A stretch of 64,000 nt of DNA from Panonychus citri (lineage: Eukaryota; Arthropoda; Arachnida; Trombidiformes; Tetranychidae). The position numbers and the translations under genes are program-made. The stretch lies in NCBI RefSeq assembly GCF_014898815.1, contig NW_026515513.1, forward strand, positions 1,116,001-1,180,000, given 5' to 3'. Of this stretch, positions 9,031-21,873 are shown one piece after another. How positions within the stretch are numbered: position 1 is the stretch's first letter; every line of letters starts with the position of its first letter. The notes under the pieces were generated by a model. It was not told where the DNA came from. It did no database searches and was given only the letters and a program-made list of their open reading frames with translations.

Positions 9031-9887
9031 ATTGAGAGACATTGAGAGTGAGATGAGATACACACAGAAAGCCAAGTTTAGAAGTTGTTTACTTGTGTGT
9101 AATTAACAATTAGAGATGAAAAGATATTTATAGTAGTCAATCAAAGTAACATAATCATAACCGACAATCAAAAAAGTGTCACAATTAAACGAGGAAATAA
9201 ACTGTGTCAATACAAATCTACAAAGTCAATCTTAAGAAATAACAACTTGTTAACCCAAACAAAGATCTTTATCTCAACTATGGAACAAAAAAAGACACAA
9301 ACCAAACGAAACACAGAAAATCAGTAATCAAACTATAATTTACAAGTACCTGAATTAAAAATTATCAGTCAAAGAATTAAAATAAAAATGGAACAATTAA
9401 AAAAAGTGATTAATTGTGGAGAAGAAGAAAAAATTTCTCTTCCTGAAAGAAATAAATTTGCTCTGAGAATAGAACAGAAAAGAGAAGAGAAGAGAAAATC
9501 TCATAGGTGTCGCTTCAGAGAGAAATTCAAATGTCTCAACGGACTCAGAATGTTGAGTTCACTTCTTTGTCTCTCTTGATTAACTTTTCTTTTTCTAATT
9601 AAAAATGTAATCATATTAATCATTTATTTTTTTATTATTTCGATCAAATTATTGTAAATGTTTTTTATTCTAATTGCTAGTGACTCTTTTGAGCTTATTG
9701 GTGACATAAATTGTTCTCTTTTGTGAATAGAAAAGGAGAAAAGATCAGAAAGACCAAAATAACAACATATTCCCTCTTTACTATTGCCTCTTTTTTTATT
9801 CTCTTCTCTTCTCTTTTTCTTTTTCTTTTTCTTGTGTTTGTTTCTCTTTCTCTCTCTCTCCATCTTTTCTCTTGGTGGTGAAAAACT
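9031..9887. other. 5' flank and leader of par-3
   Basis: AT-rich sequence followed by a long pyrimidine tract (about 9785-9870, CTTTTT and CTCTCT runs) that ends 18 bases before the par-3 ATG. Open frames read from either strand here are low-complexity and are rejected. An upstream non-coding exon is possible but not identified. Confidence 0.45.
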
Positions 9888-12800
9888 ATGGATACAAGTA
9901 CCAATAATTTAAGGTGTGAATGTGAACACAATGGATATACCAGTGAATTAGAGAAATTATTGGTTGATTCTGAGAAGAAGATAAAAGATTTAATTGATAA
10001 TCTGGCCCGATGTAGAATGGAAAATGCCAATTTACAATATCAATTACAATTGAACCAACAATCAATTTATGCCCAATTAAATGATGGACCAGGTAGCCTT
10101 GGGATTCACATATTACCTTGTAAAGATGGACTGGTTATTCAAAGTATTTTACCAGGAGGAAGGATTGATAATGATGGTAGACTTTCAATTGGTGATACAA
10201 TAGTTGAAGTTAATGATAAAAGTTTATTTAATACTAATTTTGAACAAGCTCAACATATTTTAAAAGAAGCCTCTCAACGTAAGGAGATACGTTTAAGGTT
10301 TATCAAAAGTCCTGTTGTTTCCTCTGTTGATAGTGAACCACCATCTTCATGTTCACCACCACCTTTATTACCCAAGCCAACATTTAATCGAGAATCTTCA
10401 ATCAAATTAAATCAATTTACAACTTCTACTTCCACTATTGATGTAACTAATAATTCGGTGCCTGTTAAACCAACTCTATTAACCCAAACCAATGGACCAT
10501 CGGTAACACCCAGAAAACTTGGTAAAAAATATCATGTTCGCTTGGTTAAAGGTGAAGATGGATTAGGATTTACTATTACAACCAAAGACAATCCTGCCGG
10601 AGATCCTTATCCAATATTCATTAAAACAATATCTCCCAAAGGTGCTGCTATTAAAGATGGTACACTTAAATCGGGTGATCGAATACTTCAAGTTAATGGA
10701 ATTGATTTAAAATCTCAGAAACACTCAGATGTGGTTTCTTTTTTAAAAAATATCGAAATTGGAAGTAGTGTTGATATGATAATTGCTCGTCAAGAATCAG
10801 ATATTTCACCGATTCCCTCCTTACCCCGTCCATTACCTGGAGATAAAGGTGGTGAAATACCAAGTAGCCGACAAAGTGAAGTGTTTACCTTTGAAATTCA
10901 ATCTAATGATACAAGTTCCGCTGGCCTTGGGATCAGTGTTAAAGGATTGATTGATAAATTTGGTTGTGACATGGGCTTATTTGTAAACAAAATTATCCAC
11001 GGTGGAGCTGCATCCAAGGATGGTAGATTAAAGGTTGATGATCAAATTATAAGTGTCAATGGGATTACTCTTTTGGGTTTATCGAATGATGATTCATTTA
11101 AATTAATGCAAAGTTCATTTTCTTCTGGTGCTGGTCATGAAGTTAATCCCAATCAAATAACGGTAACTATTGCTCGATATGTACAAACACCAGATTGTGA
11201 AGATGGTAAATTTCTTCGAGCAACTAATGAATCAACCAACGGAGATGTGGGTGTCTCTGTGGTTGTTTATGAATCAACTAATAAGGATGATTTAGATGTG
11301 TCCAATAGTAGTTACAAATCAAATGAAAATACAATTATTTTCAAGCCAAAGGAAATAGTCTCGCCAAATGATCAACTTGATGCTCAGTTTAGTGGTCAAC
11401 ATCCAGTTTCCAATCGATTACATGGTCGTACTCCATCAATTCGTGATAGAGTGGTCCCAGTGAAAATTGTGAACGGTGAAAAATCACCTAATCGAAGTGA
11501 TGTTTACATTGAAGAAGATGGTGAAGATGGAGACTCCCTTGAAATTAGCCAAACAATACCCAAGTCAGTTGAAGATATTGATGATGAAGAATTGAATGCT
11601 CTTAAACCTGTGGAAAGTATTATCTCCCTTGCTGATGAAAGTGAAGTTGTCTTTCAAAGAGATGGCTTTGGTAGGCAAAGTATCTCAGAGAAACGACATG
11701 CAACTTTGAATGTCAAAAATACTGACACATATCAACGTAACAAAAAGGCCAAAGAAGAGAGAGAAAGAGAAAGGCAAAGATTAAAAGCAGAATATGATGC
11801 AAATGAAGGTATAATCCAATCATCGACCCCAGTTACACCATCTCGCATGGAGCCCATGTCAAACTCAGTATTATCTTCAACACCTCAAAATCATAATCAT
11901 AATCATAATCATCACCACCACCACCAACAACAACATGGTTTGATAGAGACACCAAAACAATTATCCAAGGATGAAAATAGTAAACCAATGAAGCCTTCAA
12001 GAGGAGAAAAAAGTTCTTCTAAAAATCCTCCCCTCTTCTCTCCTAAATGTTGCTGGAGTTGCCAATCACCAGGTTCTTGTCCTTATCATATCGCTCCAAA
12101 CACATCAACCCGAGGCACTAATTCTGGTGCCGAATCATCTGGTCAAAATCGTGTAGGCCCTAATTTGGGTCTTAAAAAATCTTGTTCATTGGAAAGTTTA
12201 CAAACCATGATGCAGGAACTTCAAAAGGACCAATTAGATGGTCAAGAAGGTAATCCATTTGCTGGACCACGACCAGCGACACTCAAAGTATCTCGAAATC
12301 GAGCAACCAATGAAAGCTTTCGTGCTGCCGTTGATAAATCATTTGACGCCGCCACTTCAGCCCAACAAGCCATGGAAACTCTAGCCGAAGAAGGCAGTGA
12401 AAGTAATTCATCTCTCAACATGATACTTCAACAACAACAACAGCAACAACAAGCACAACATCAGCAGCAGCAGCAGCAGCAGCAACAACAACAACAACAA
12501 CAACAACAACAACTTTTATACTTACAACAACAACAACATCATCAACAATCACAACAGCAACAATATCAACGGCAGCCATCTCTTAATCTTCGTCATATTC
12601 AAGATACTCGATTAACTCATCATTCTCATTCTAATGGGGAGCATATTTCATCCAAGCCATCAGAAGCGGCCATTTCTACTACAACCGGAACAGGTTCACA
12701 ATTTACTACGAGTGGTGATGATGATATTGCATTAATTAAACGTAAAAACTCAGGGACCAAAAAGGGTTTAATTAAAACATTGTTTCGTCTGGGAAGTGGT

Positions 12801-14209
12801 AAAAAATCAAAATCCGATGGATCTTCATCTTCGTCCGGTAAAAATCATAAGAAAGGTGATTATGAAGACGTTAATAAAATACGTGCTCGACAAGCAGCTC
12901 AAATGGAGCAAGAAAGAATCCAAGAACATATAAGAAGATTCAAAGAGCAACAACATCAACAACAACAACAACAACACTATCACCATCAAAGTCTTCAACA
13001 ACAACCGGTACAAATTTTTCATCAACAAACTTTGGTTAAATCACCAATTGGATTACCACAAAACAATGACCATCTTCCATTAACTCATTTCCAATCAGAT
13101 CCAACTATTCAATATAATCAACATCAAGCACAACATCAACTTAAATCACCTCATCCACCACAACTCGCACCACATCAGTCACAAATTCAGTCACAAATCT
13201 CATCACCACAACAACAACCACAACATACTCTTTCCTCTCCCCCAACAGTCAGTGGTCAACAAGCAATGAAACTAAATGCTCATGCAGGAGTAATTTATGG
13301 TTCAACAAGAATCGCCAATCATGTTAGGACACCTTCAGGTCGGATGAACGCAGCAACAGCCGCAGCGGCAGCAGCAAGACGTCAGTATCCTGTTGAAATT
13401 CAAGAAAGGGTTGATGATAGATATGACCGGACTCGATTACCACCCCAACAGGTTAGACAATCAATTTTTTTAATCTTTAATCAAGATCAAGTCTTTAACT
13501 CACCTATTCAATGATAATGAAATGAATACAATTTTTCATTTTCAACTGATTTCCATTCCATCTTTTAATCATTGTTGACAATTTTCCTTTTCTAATTTCT
13601 TTTTTCTTTTTTGTCCAAACAGATTATCGACTTGCCATCCTCATCCCCAGCATCAAATCAACAGCATGCAGGTTACATCGAAAGGCCAATAATTCAAACA
13701 TCAACTTCATCATCAACAATAACAAGACCTGGTTATGGAACCAATGATATTTATGCTACTTATGATACACCTTATGGAGCAGTTAAACGTAATGTCTACC
13801 CTGGCAGCTATCGATCAGCAACCGTTGATAGAAACTTTAACAATCGATCAACAATTTATTGGGGCAACAGTGGCCCTACAACAACCACTCGAACCGTTAC
13901 CACGGCTGCTGATGCAACCCTACGTAGGCCTCACAGTGTATATGTTGATGAATACGGTCGAGGTAATGAACCAAACAATTTATTATTTCTCTGTTAAATG
14001 TTCATCCATACAACATATACAAATTAACCATTTGCCTTTTTCCTAATCCATTAAGCTTACATATATTAATCATTATCTTTTTTTATTTATCTCTCACTCT
14101 CTCTCTCCCTCTTGTCCCTCCCTTCAACATTATTACAGCTTCAATCAAAAGACTTGGCCAAAGAAAGGTGGGAGATGTATACAGTTACCCTCCTCGTCAT
14201 ATAACTTAA
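9888..14209 (+). CDS. par-3: Par-3 / Bazooka cell-polarity scaffold
   Basis: Exons 9888-13451, 13623-13962 and 14139-14209 join in phase to give 1324 aa. Three PDZ domains lie at about residues 65-141 (GSLGIHILP), 214-300 (GLGFTITTKD) and 331-430 (SAGLGISVKG, GGAASKDGRL). The last is highly characteristic of Par-3. LKKSCSLESLQTMMQEL near residue 765 is the conserved aPKC-binding and phosphorylation region, followed by RATNESFRAAVDKS. KKGLIKTLFRLGSGKKSK near 960 matches the basic lipid-binding patch. Long Gln and His runs separate these. The protein organises cortical polarity with Par-6 and aPKC. The N-terminus encoded here is a short coiled-coil-like segment, not a recognisable CR1 oligomerisation domain. 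Either CR1 is in an unseen upstream exon or it has been lost. The frame downstream of 13451 reads into the intron, so the splice at CAG/GTTAGA is preferred. Confidence 0.93.
12426..12580 (+). repeat. CAA/CAG-type trinucleotide tract in par-3
   Basis: Nearly continuous CAA and CAG codons give one glutamine run of about 17 with further interrupted runs beside it. Mixed CAA/CAG usage means it is not a pure expandable repeat. Other Gln/His-rich stretches lie at about 11890-11935 and 12945-13020. Confidence 0.9.
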
Positions 14210-14624
14210 TTAATTATTCACTTAAAATATATGTTGATTTTTTTACACACAAACTTTAATTTAGACTCACATTGATTAACTAAACTTTTTTTTATACACA
14301 CAAACACACACTCTAATCACTGTTGAGTTTTAACATCAACAGTTTTTCAAATGAATGAATTTTTTTTTGTAAATATTATATTAACTTGATAACTTTAATT
14401 AATGTGTATATTGTTATAAGACACAATCAATTGAAATTACAATTATCATGTTAACAGAGAGATTTCAAGTTTTCACCTTTAATTGTTTTTCATTTTTGTA
14501 ATAAATTGTATCAATAAAATAAACCGACTTTTGTGTTTGACGATTTACTAATTTCATTGATAAGTTTAACGATAAAGTTTTTCTGTTTGTTTTACAACAA
14601 TTATATTAATTGTTTGATAAATAT
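14210..14624. other. Convergent 3' regions of par-3 and TELO2
   Basis: The genes face each other with 415 bases between stop codons. AATAAA-type signals on the plus strand occur at about 14501-14506 and 14513-14522, suitable for par-3. CA-rich and T-rich runs lie before them. No separate gene is seen. Confidence 0.6.
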
Positions 14625-17091
14625 TTACAATTCTTCTGATTCAATTAATTGTTTCATCAAAAATAATGCATTTAAAGCTCTTTCAATACAATCCTTATCA
14701 GAATCTTTTTCGGTTACATCTAATAACCATTTCTGGAATTCAATTAAATCACTTTGCATGTAATCCAATAGATATGCTTTTGGAACAGAAATGAATATCA
14801 TACACAGGCAGAAGATGATTGCCTGACGGACGAAACTGTAATCAATTGAGAGAGAGAGAAAAAAGAATCGAAATTAATTGATTGTATTCAATTGATTTGA
14901 AAGAGAAATTTGAAAAAAAAGTTAACCTTTCAATGTGATATCTAAATGCCCAAAGGAAATCAATCAATGATTTTCCCATTCTTCTGGTGATTGGTGATTG
15001 AGATGCTGATTCCAAGATTATCCCAAGAGTGTAAAGTAATCTACCAAGAAGATAATAATCTTCACCTGATAGATTAAAGGTTATCGTTTGACTATCATGA
15101 TTCTTCATCAGCGGGAAGAAAAAGTGACCTGCTACTGGAATGAATTGGTTAGTGTAATTTTTGGCCTTTTCTCGGGGTTTCGATATTATTTTGGTATTTC
15201 TCATGACTCGATCTTCAACAATCGTTTTCCATTTTGATTCGGCAATCACGATATCATTTGGAATCATTTTGGTAATCATGGGATTATTTTCTGTTTGGTT
15301 GCTTGATGATTTAACAATCTCTTGACTTGCCATTGCCAATGTTTCCAGAATTAATAATCGCCTTTCAATTACCAAATTATTTTCATAAAATTGACCAGTC
15401 AAGTAATTGGAAACTGTTTTCGGTGAATAGGTTAATAGCTTGACCATTGCATCTCGTCTTATTGGGACAAAATCGGGCAATTCAAAAGTGTCTTGAAGAT
15501 TTAATAATGATACAGCTAATTCTTCAGCATAATCTTCAATCATAGATTTATTTTTTTCGATGATTTCGATGACTGATTTCAAACAAATCTCATGCCAATC
15601 AGCATTTTCGTTATCCCTTAATCCGGAAATACAATCAACCATGTAAATCGGTTTCTTTGTCTGGTCCACTTTAACGTCATTGGATAAATCGTAAGGAACT
15701 AAATCATCATCATCATCATCGTCTTCTTCATCAGCTGTAGTTAAATTATCCATGGAAGATTCAATTTTCTCCAATTCTGATGATTGATTATCCTCTTCTT
15801 CACTAACCTCAGGTTTAATTGTGTAAATTTCACTTCCATAAATCTCCATCAGAGTAATAACTTCAGGTACCTTTTCAATTTCCAATTCTAATTGTGGTCC
15901 ATCGGTTTTCAATAAAGCTAAAAGTGTTTGACCTATATAAAGTCCAGTGAATCTGGTCTCAGGTAAAACGCTGGACAGGTAAATTTGCATGGCATAAATT
16001 ATACAGTTAGTAAATTTGTCGCGTTGTTGTTTCGTTAAATCAACTGATTTAAGGTATTTCGCAGAAACAGCAAGTCCACAGCATAGATAAAATTGCTGAT
16101 CAAAAGGTCGGTGTTTAAGAGCGACTCCATTACTCCAAGCTGATAGTAAATTGTCAAAGGTTTTAATAAACAGATCGGTTGATATGTTGGCCAAATAACC
16201 GATTAAATTGATGACAAATGAATGTTTATCGTAATAATTGTTGAGAATAAATTTCTCCGTCAGTAGGTAAGAAATTTTCTGTGATGAGGATGGAGAATTT
16301 TGTAGAATCCATTTAATTTGATTCGGATCGGAGGCAAACATAATCAATGGACGAATGATTCCCTCAATGTTACGATCGTTTTGAGAGATGATTAATTTAT
16401 GACCAATTCGACGCCAAATAAAATCCTTTGAACATTTGGTTAGAATTGGTGAGGTCACTTTTTCCCAAACAATATCAGAATAGCCGGAAGATGAAATTCT
16501 ACCAATAAGAGAAGAGAAGAAATCAATTCTACAATCACAATTTAAACGAATTCGTTTGTAAATTTTTCCAAAAACATTGGAAATGATTGAACACAAATGA
16601 GAAAAGTAATTGATTGGAATCATTGATTGAGGAATAGTTAATTTCATCTTGTTGGCAACGATTGATGGTAAATTGATGAGACATCTGATCATTTCATCGT
16701 CAGCTAATTTAGATAAACCACAATTGGATGTTAAACCATTTTCAACAATTAATTCAAATGTTTGAGTAAAATGTTTGCGAGAGAAAATAAATTTAACCAA
16801 TAAGTCCAACAATTTATCTCGTCGATATGATTCATCTGATGAAGTTAACTGGCCACAAATGATTGGTAATAAATTAAGTCTTCGCTTGAGAATTAAATTA
16901 TCCAGAAGAGATTCACAGTCTTTAACAATGAGCGAAGATTGATCCATTTTATGTAAAATTATTCTACAACAATTAAGATAATCATCTTCTTGAGAATCGG
17001 TAACTAAGGTAAACTTAAATTCTTCAACATAATCCCAAGGTATTCCAGTGATTGATGCCGATGACAATTTAGATAAAAGAGTTGACCACAT
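14625..17091 (-). CDS. TELO2: TELO2 (Tel2/Clk-2) PIKK-maturation factor
   Basis: Exon 1 is 17091-14927 and exon 2 is 14835-14625, separated by a 91-base intron. Together they give 791 aa, close to the usual animal length. The protein is alpha-helical and repeat-like. VPYDLSND near residue 467 and YMVDCISGLRD near 484 are the conserved words of the Tel2 family, and PVAGHFFFPLM is typical further on. Exon 2 supplies the C-terminal FVRQAIIFCL and KDSDKDCIERAL helices. Reading past the donor at 14926 would truncate it. TELO2 works with TTI1/TTI2 and Hsp90 to fold and stabilise PI3K-related kinases such as TOR and ATM. An acidic stretch (DDDDDDD) precedes the conserved domain, as in other TELO2 proteins. 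No defect is seen. Confidence 0.88.
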
Positions 17092-18022
17092 ACTGGATAA
17101 GTTAAATTGTCAAACAAAAAGTAATTAAAACAAAACTTAATCCACTAAATTAATTACAATTAAAACTAATCATCATAAAGATTGAAAGTCAACATCGGTA
17201 AGCCCTAAATGTCCACATGAGGTATCTGATCCTATCAGATAATATTCGATATTAGGATCAAATAGTATCGGGTCCATGTCGAATTTTTAACTTATTGTTA
17301 ATTAACTTAATTCAGTTGATTAAATTGATTAATTTGCCAGGAAAATAATTAACAATAGCTTTAAAGAAATCTAAATTAAAAAAAACTAACTTCTACACAT
17401 ATAAGTCAAATAAAATTAAAGGTTACAAATAGAGCACCAGAAAACAAATGTAAATAATTTTGATGAAAATTTTGATTTAGATTGATAAGATGACCAAGAA
17501 ATCATAAAAATTGTCATTTTGGTTGAAACGTCTCAATTTACATTTAATTTTGTTGAAATAATCTGATTAGGAAGCTTTGATGAATAAAAAAATCATAAAA
17601 TCAACATCTAATTCATAAAAAAAAATTTAAAGTTAACTAGATTCGAACCTAAGAATCAACTATACTGAACTATCACTTTAACACTGGACTAACAAATTGA
17701 TTTTCAAATTTTGTGCTAATTTGCTTATATGTTTTGTAAATTGTGGACTAATAGTTGCGGATGCTAAATGTCCACAACTTCGTGGACGAATAGACTTTTC
17801 CGTCAACATCAAAGGTAAGAACATGTGTTTATGCGGTTAGAATAACGACCCAAGGCTATTTTCACAGAATTCGCTCGAAGAATAAACCAACGTGTTTTCT
17901 TTTCCATGTGTGACTATTTAAATGCTTTTCTCTCCCATTTAGAGATTGTTTTGATTTAGTTTGTGGTTTTTAATTCTAATTAAATTTAATTGTTTTGGTA
18001 AATTGTTTAATTTATTTTCACA
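17092..18022. other. Divergent intergenic region, TELO2 / FTSJ3
   Basis: This 931-base gap separates two divergently transcribed genes. The stretch near 17840-17990 is less AT-rich and probably holds the FTSJ3 promoter. The middle contains a 13-base direct repeat pair and a tRNA-like remnant, described separately. No coding frame is supported. Confidence 0.5.
17205..17776. repeat. Direct-repeat-bounded segment with tRNA-like remnant
   Basis: CTAAATGTCCACA occurs at 17205-17217 and again at 17764-17776. Inside, on the minus strand, AGGTTCGAATCT (about 17638-17649) resembles a tRNA T-loop/B-box, and GTTAGT with GTTAAC could form a weak acceptor-like stem. A small hairpin (TGATCCTA 17227-17234, TAGGATCA 17253-17260) lies at the left. 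It could be an old tRNA-derived SINE insertion. The evidence is thin, as no full cloverleaf can be folded. Confidence 0.35.
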
Positions 18023-20907
18023 ATGGGTCGTAAGGCAAAAGTAGGGAAGCAGAGGAAGGATAGATTTTATCAATTAGCCAAAGAAACTGGTAAGTAAAAA
18101 GATTTGAAATCAAAGCGAAATTTTAGTCACTTTAATTTGAGAATTTTTTATTTTTTTATTTTTCTTGGTTCAATTTGGTTGTTTAATTGATTTGATTTTT
18201 TATTTCTTCTCTATTTAGGTTATCGTTCTCGAGCTGCTTTCAAGTTAATACAATTGAATAGGAAGTTTGAATTTCTTCAACGTTCACGTGTATTAATTGA
18301 TCTTTGTTCAGCTCCTGGAGGTTGGCTTCAAGTGGCTCAAAAGTTTATGCCAGTTTCCAGTGTAATTGTTGGAATTGATTTGGTTCCTATTAAACCTATT
18401 CCCAATGTTATGACATTCACTTGTGATATTACTACACCGACATGTCGATCTTTATTGAATAAAGAATTGAAAACCTGGAAAGCTGATGTAATTCTTAACG
18501 ATGGTGCTCCTAATGTTGGTAAAAGTTGGACTCACGATGCTTTTGCTCAAATTAGATTAACATTAAGTGCCATTCAATTAGCAAGTGAATTTCTAATGAA
18601 AGGTGGTTGGTTTATCACCAAAGTCTTCCGTTCCAGAGATTATAATGCTCTTATTTGGCTTTTGGGTAAATTATTCAAAAAGGTTCACGCTACCAAACCT
18701 CAAGCCTCTCGTCATGAATCAGCTGAGATTTTCGTTGTTTGTGAAAAATATTTGGCTCCTGATAAAATTGATCCAAAATTTTTCGATCCAACATATTTAT
18801 TTGAAGATGTCGCTCTTCCCAATGAGGAGAGGAAAAAGAAAGCTGAATTATTAAAGCCCATTACTAAGGCTAAAAAGGCTAAAGCCGAGGGATACGCCGA
18901 TGGGGATTACACTTTATACCATAAATTGGATGCATCTGAATTCTGTATAAGAACCAATCATATTGAACTTATGGCCGATTCGAACGAAGTAATTTCAACA
19001 ATTTTCCACATGAAGATGTTTGATTTTCTTTCCAATACTAACTTGATGTTTCTTTCATTTTTAGATTGTTCTTGACACCGAAGCAATTAAAAATCATCCA
19101 TTGACGACTGACGATATTAAGGAATATTGTAAAGATCTAAAAGTACTTGGCCGAAAAGAAATTCTGTAAGTTCTAACTTTTCGTATCTTGATTATTATCT
19201 AATCGTGTGAGAATATTATTATTAATACTTTTTTTCTTTGGAAACTTTTAATAGACAATTAATTTCATGGAGAAGGAAATTGAGAGCCGAACTTTATCCC
19301 AGAGAGAAAGAGGCTGAAGAAAAAGAGCTTTCTATCGCTGAGATACCAGCGGAAGAAGAGGAGGAGGAGGAAGAAGAAGAAGATTTAGAATTGTCTGAAT
19401 TGAAAAGGAAAAAGAAAAAGATTCTTAAGGAAAGGAAGAAACTAAATGAAAGGATGAGTCTTGGAATCGTTACAAATGATAATGAACTACGTGAAGAAGA
19501 TGATATGGAATTGTTCACCTTACGAAAGATCAAGAATCGATCTGAATTAGATAGATTTCAAGAAGCATTTATTGATGAGCTCGATGATCAATTACCAAAT
19601 AAACTGGAACCAGATGATGATGATGATATTGAAAGTAGACCCAAAAAGGTTTATTTTGATCGTCACGCTAAAGATGATTATGATTTTGAGGATAATCATC
19701 GAAATCCGAATGAAGTTGATAGTGAAGAAGAAGAAGATGAAAAAGATAAAATAAATTCAGATGATGAAAATGGTGAACAAGATAAAGATGAGAATATGGA
19801 AGAAGATGAACAGGAAGAGGAAGAAGGAGGAGGTTTACTCGTTGAATTAGATGATAGACCAACCAGTGAGAAAGATAAAGTTTTTTTTGAGAGAGGAATA
19901 TTCAATGAAGATGAATGGGAAGATGACGATGATGTAGCTGCCATGGCCATTGATGCTAGGAAATTGAGGCAACAGGAAAGAAAAGCCGAAAAGAAAGCCT
20001 TAAAAGACGCGAAAAAGAAGGACAAAAAAATGACCAAGGAAATGATCAAGGAAATGACCACATCAACAGGAACCAAGGGTAAAAAAAGAGTTCGATTCGC
20101 TGAAGATTCAGATGAAGAGGCCATTGATGGTGGCGAAAGTGACGATGAAAGTGAAGAGGATCTTTTAGATAAAGCAGAAAAAACACCAACACTGGATGAA
20201 AGATGTAAATCGAATGTTAAATTGTCTCCTGAAGAATTAGCTCTTGGCTCTGTTATGATAACTTCGGCCAAAACAAGAAGAGAAATTATTGACCAAGCAT
20301 GGAATCGTTACATGAATGCTGACCACGATTTTGTACCTTCTTGGTTCAAGAAAGATGAAGATATTTTCTTCCATAAACCATTACCCGTTCCAGAAGCGAC
20401 TGTTCGAGAATTTAAAAAGAAACTTAAACAGATAAACGCTCGACCCATCAAGAAAGTGGCCGAAGCGAATGCTCGTAAACGTAAACGGGCCCAAAGAAAA
20501 ATGGAAAGAGCTCGTAAAAAGGCTGAAGCCTTAACCGATATTCCTGATATGAGTGAGAAGGAAAAAATGGCAACAATAAGGAAGTAAGTATCTATTGACA
20601 ATTCTCTATTTAAATATAACCAAAAATTATTTCGAAAAATATTAACATTCAATTGATATCTTTTTCCATCAACAGTTTGTACAAAAAAGCGATGAAAGGA
20701 GAAAAGAAAAAAGAACTGACCTATGTTGTCGCCAAAAAGGGAAGGATCAACAAACGACCTGCAGGTTTAAAGGGAAGATACAAATTGGTCGATAGTCGAT
20801 TAAAAAAGGATAAACTGAATAAAAAACGCGAAGCGAAGGCCAAAGGTAAAGGTAAACCTCGAAGTAAAGTAGGATCAAAATCAAAAGGATCTTCAAAGAA
20901 ACGATAA
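18023..20907 (+). CDS. FTSJ3: FTSJ3 / Spb1 pre-rRNA 2'-O-methyltransferase
   Basis: Five exons join in phase: 18023-18089, 18219-18988, 19065-19165, 19255-20583 and 20676-20907. The product is 832 aa, near the human protein's length. The start MGRKAKVGKQRKDRFYQLAKETGYRSRAAF is the family N-terminus and is supplied only by the small first exon. The SAM-binding site is LIDLCSAPGGWLQVA. The K-D-K-E catalytic tetrad is visible as Lys31 (AFKLIQ), Asp117 (NDGAPNVG), Lys157 (FITKVFRS) and Glu192 (SAEIF). The middle is strongly acidic and the C-terminal Spb1 domain contains MITSAKTRREIIDQAWNRY and a Lys-rich tail suited to nucleolar targeting. It methylates 2'-O-ribose on precursor rRNA during large-subunit assembly. 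The gene appears intact. Confidence 0.95.
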
Positions 20908-21558
20908 AAACAATAACATGACTTTATGGTAAGTTGACTAATTATTTGTTTCCCTTTCTCAACAATTAACATCCCAATGAACAATTAAAAGGTAAACTCA
21001 GTGAAGAAGATAAACTCAATCATGTTGTTAAAATTTTCAAGAACTAATTGGATAAGAAAAATAAGTTAATTATCTTTTTTAAACGTTCACCATTAAGTCT
21101 AATTAGATTTTAACATGATGATACTCTTTGTATTCTTATTGCTTAATTTTGAAAAGCAATATGATCAAATTGTCGTTTGATTGTCCCACAATCAACCTTT
21201 TAACGTGGAAAACTATACGATTATTTAATTACAAATTGAAACAAGATTGGGATTACCTTTAATTGTTAATAGTTTCATCACAATTTAAAACCAAATGTTC
21301 ACTCTTAACTTATCCCCGCAGGGATAATGAAACAACAATGAAAGAGGGTGTAATTGGTAAAAGTCAATTTAATATTATTTAAGATGATTAAGTTAAACAC
21401 TATCTTCATTATGATTACACTAATTAACGAGTAAAAGACAATTGTTGTTATAATTGAAACTTTAAAAATTATAATAAGATGAAAATGTTAATCTTTAGAA
21501 TCACGTATCCATAGAGTGAAGTGAAAAAAAAAGATAAACAAATTGTTTCCTTTTAATT
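20908..21558. other. Intergenic
   Basis: Contains the 3' end of FTSJ3 and the upstream region of the small secreted-protein gene. Nothing else is recognisable. Confidence 0.5.
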
Positions 21559-21873
21559 ATGTTTTACCTTAATTTGTTATCCTTTTTGTTTGTTTATTGT
21601 CTTTCTATCCAATTAGAGGGAAATCTGGTTAACACCTTACCAACCTTGGTCTCAAGTGATGAAACGGAAAACGGAAGTAAATTTGATGAGGATGCTAATG
21701 TTAAAAACTTTGATGAACTGGGCGATGATCTTGATGATCCTATTTTATCAATTCTACGAAGTAACAATCAACTGATTACAACCAATCTCATCGTTAAAGA
21801 TAACAAACATCCTAACGGATTTGTACCACCTTATATGAGCTACGTACCTGGAATATTTGTTTCAGATGATTAA
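21559..21873 (+). CDS. Small secreted acidic protein, unknown
   Basis: A single-exon frame of 104 aa, MFYLNLLSFLFVYCLSIQLEG at the start, with a clear hydrophobic signal peptide ending near residue 20. The mature chain is acidic (DDLDDP), has no cysteine, and ends with an aromatic/proline stretch, GFVPPYMSYVPGIFVSDD. There are no dibasic cleavage sites flanking a glycine, so a neuropeptide precursor is not supported. Codon content and the signal sequence favour a real gene, but homology is not known to me. It could alternatively be an isolated open frame in intergenic DNA. Confidence 0.5.
   Translation: MFYLNLLSFLFVYCLSIQLEGNLVNTLPTLVSSDETENGSKFDEDANVKNFDELGDDLDDPILSILRSNNQLITTNLIVKDNKHPNGFVPPYMSYVPGIFVSDD

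Noticed and set aside
9624..10030. Minus-strand frames rich in Lys/Arg/Glu opposite the par-3 leader
   Set aside because: They are translations of the CT-rich tract and of the strand opposite the par-3 start.
17630..17700. tRNA gene on the minus strand
   Set aside because: A B-box-like word is present, but the D-arm, anticodon stem and T-stem do not pair and the segment is only about 62 bases. At most it is a remnant.
19294..20271. Minus-strand Ser-rich frames inside FTSJ3
   Set aside because: They mirror the acidic GAA/GAT-rich codons of FTSJ3 exon 4, which is clearly coding on the plus strand.
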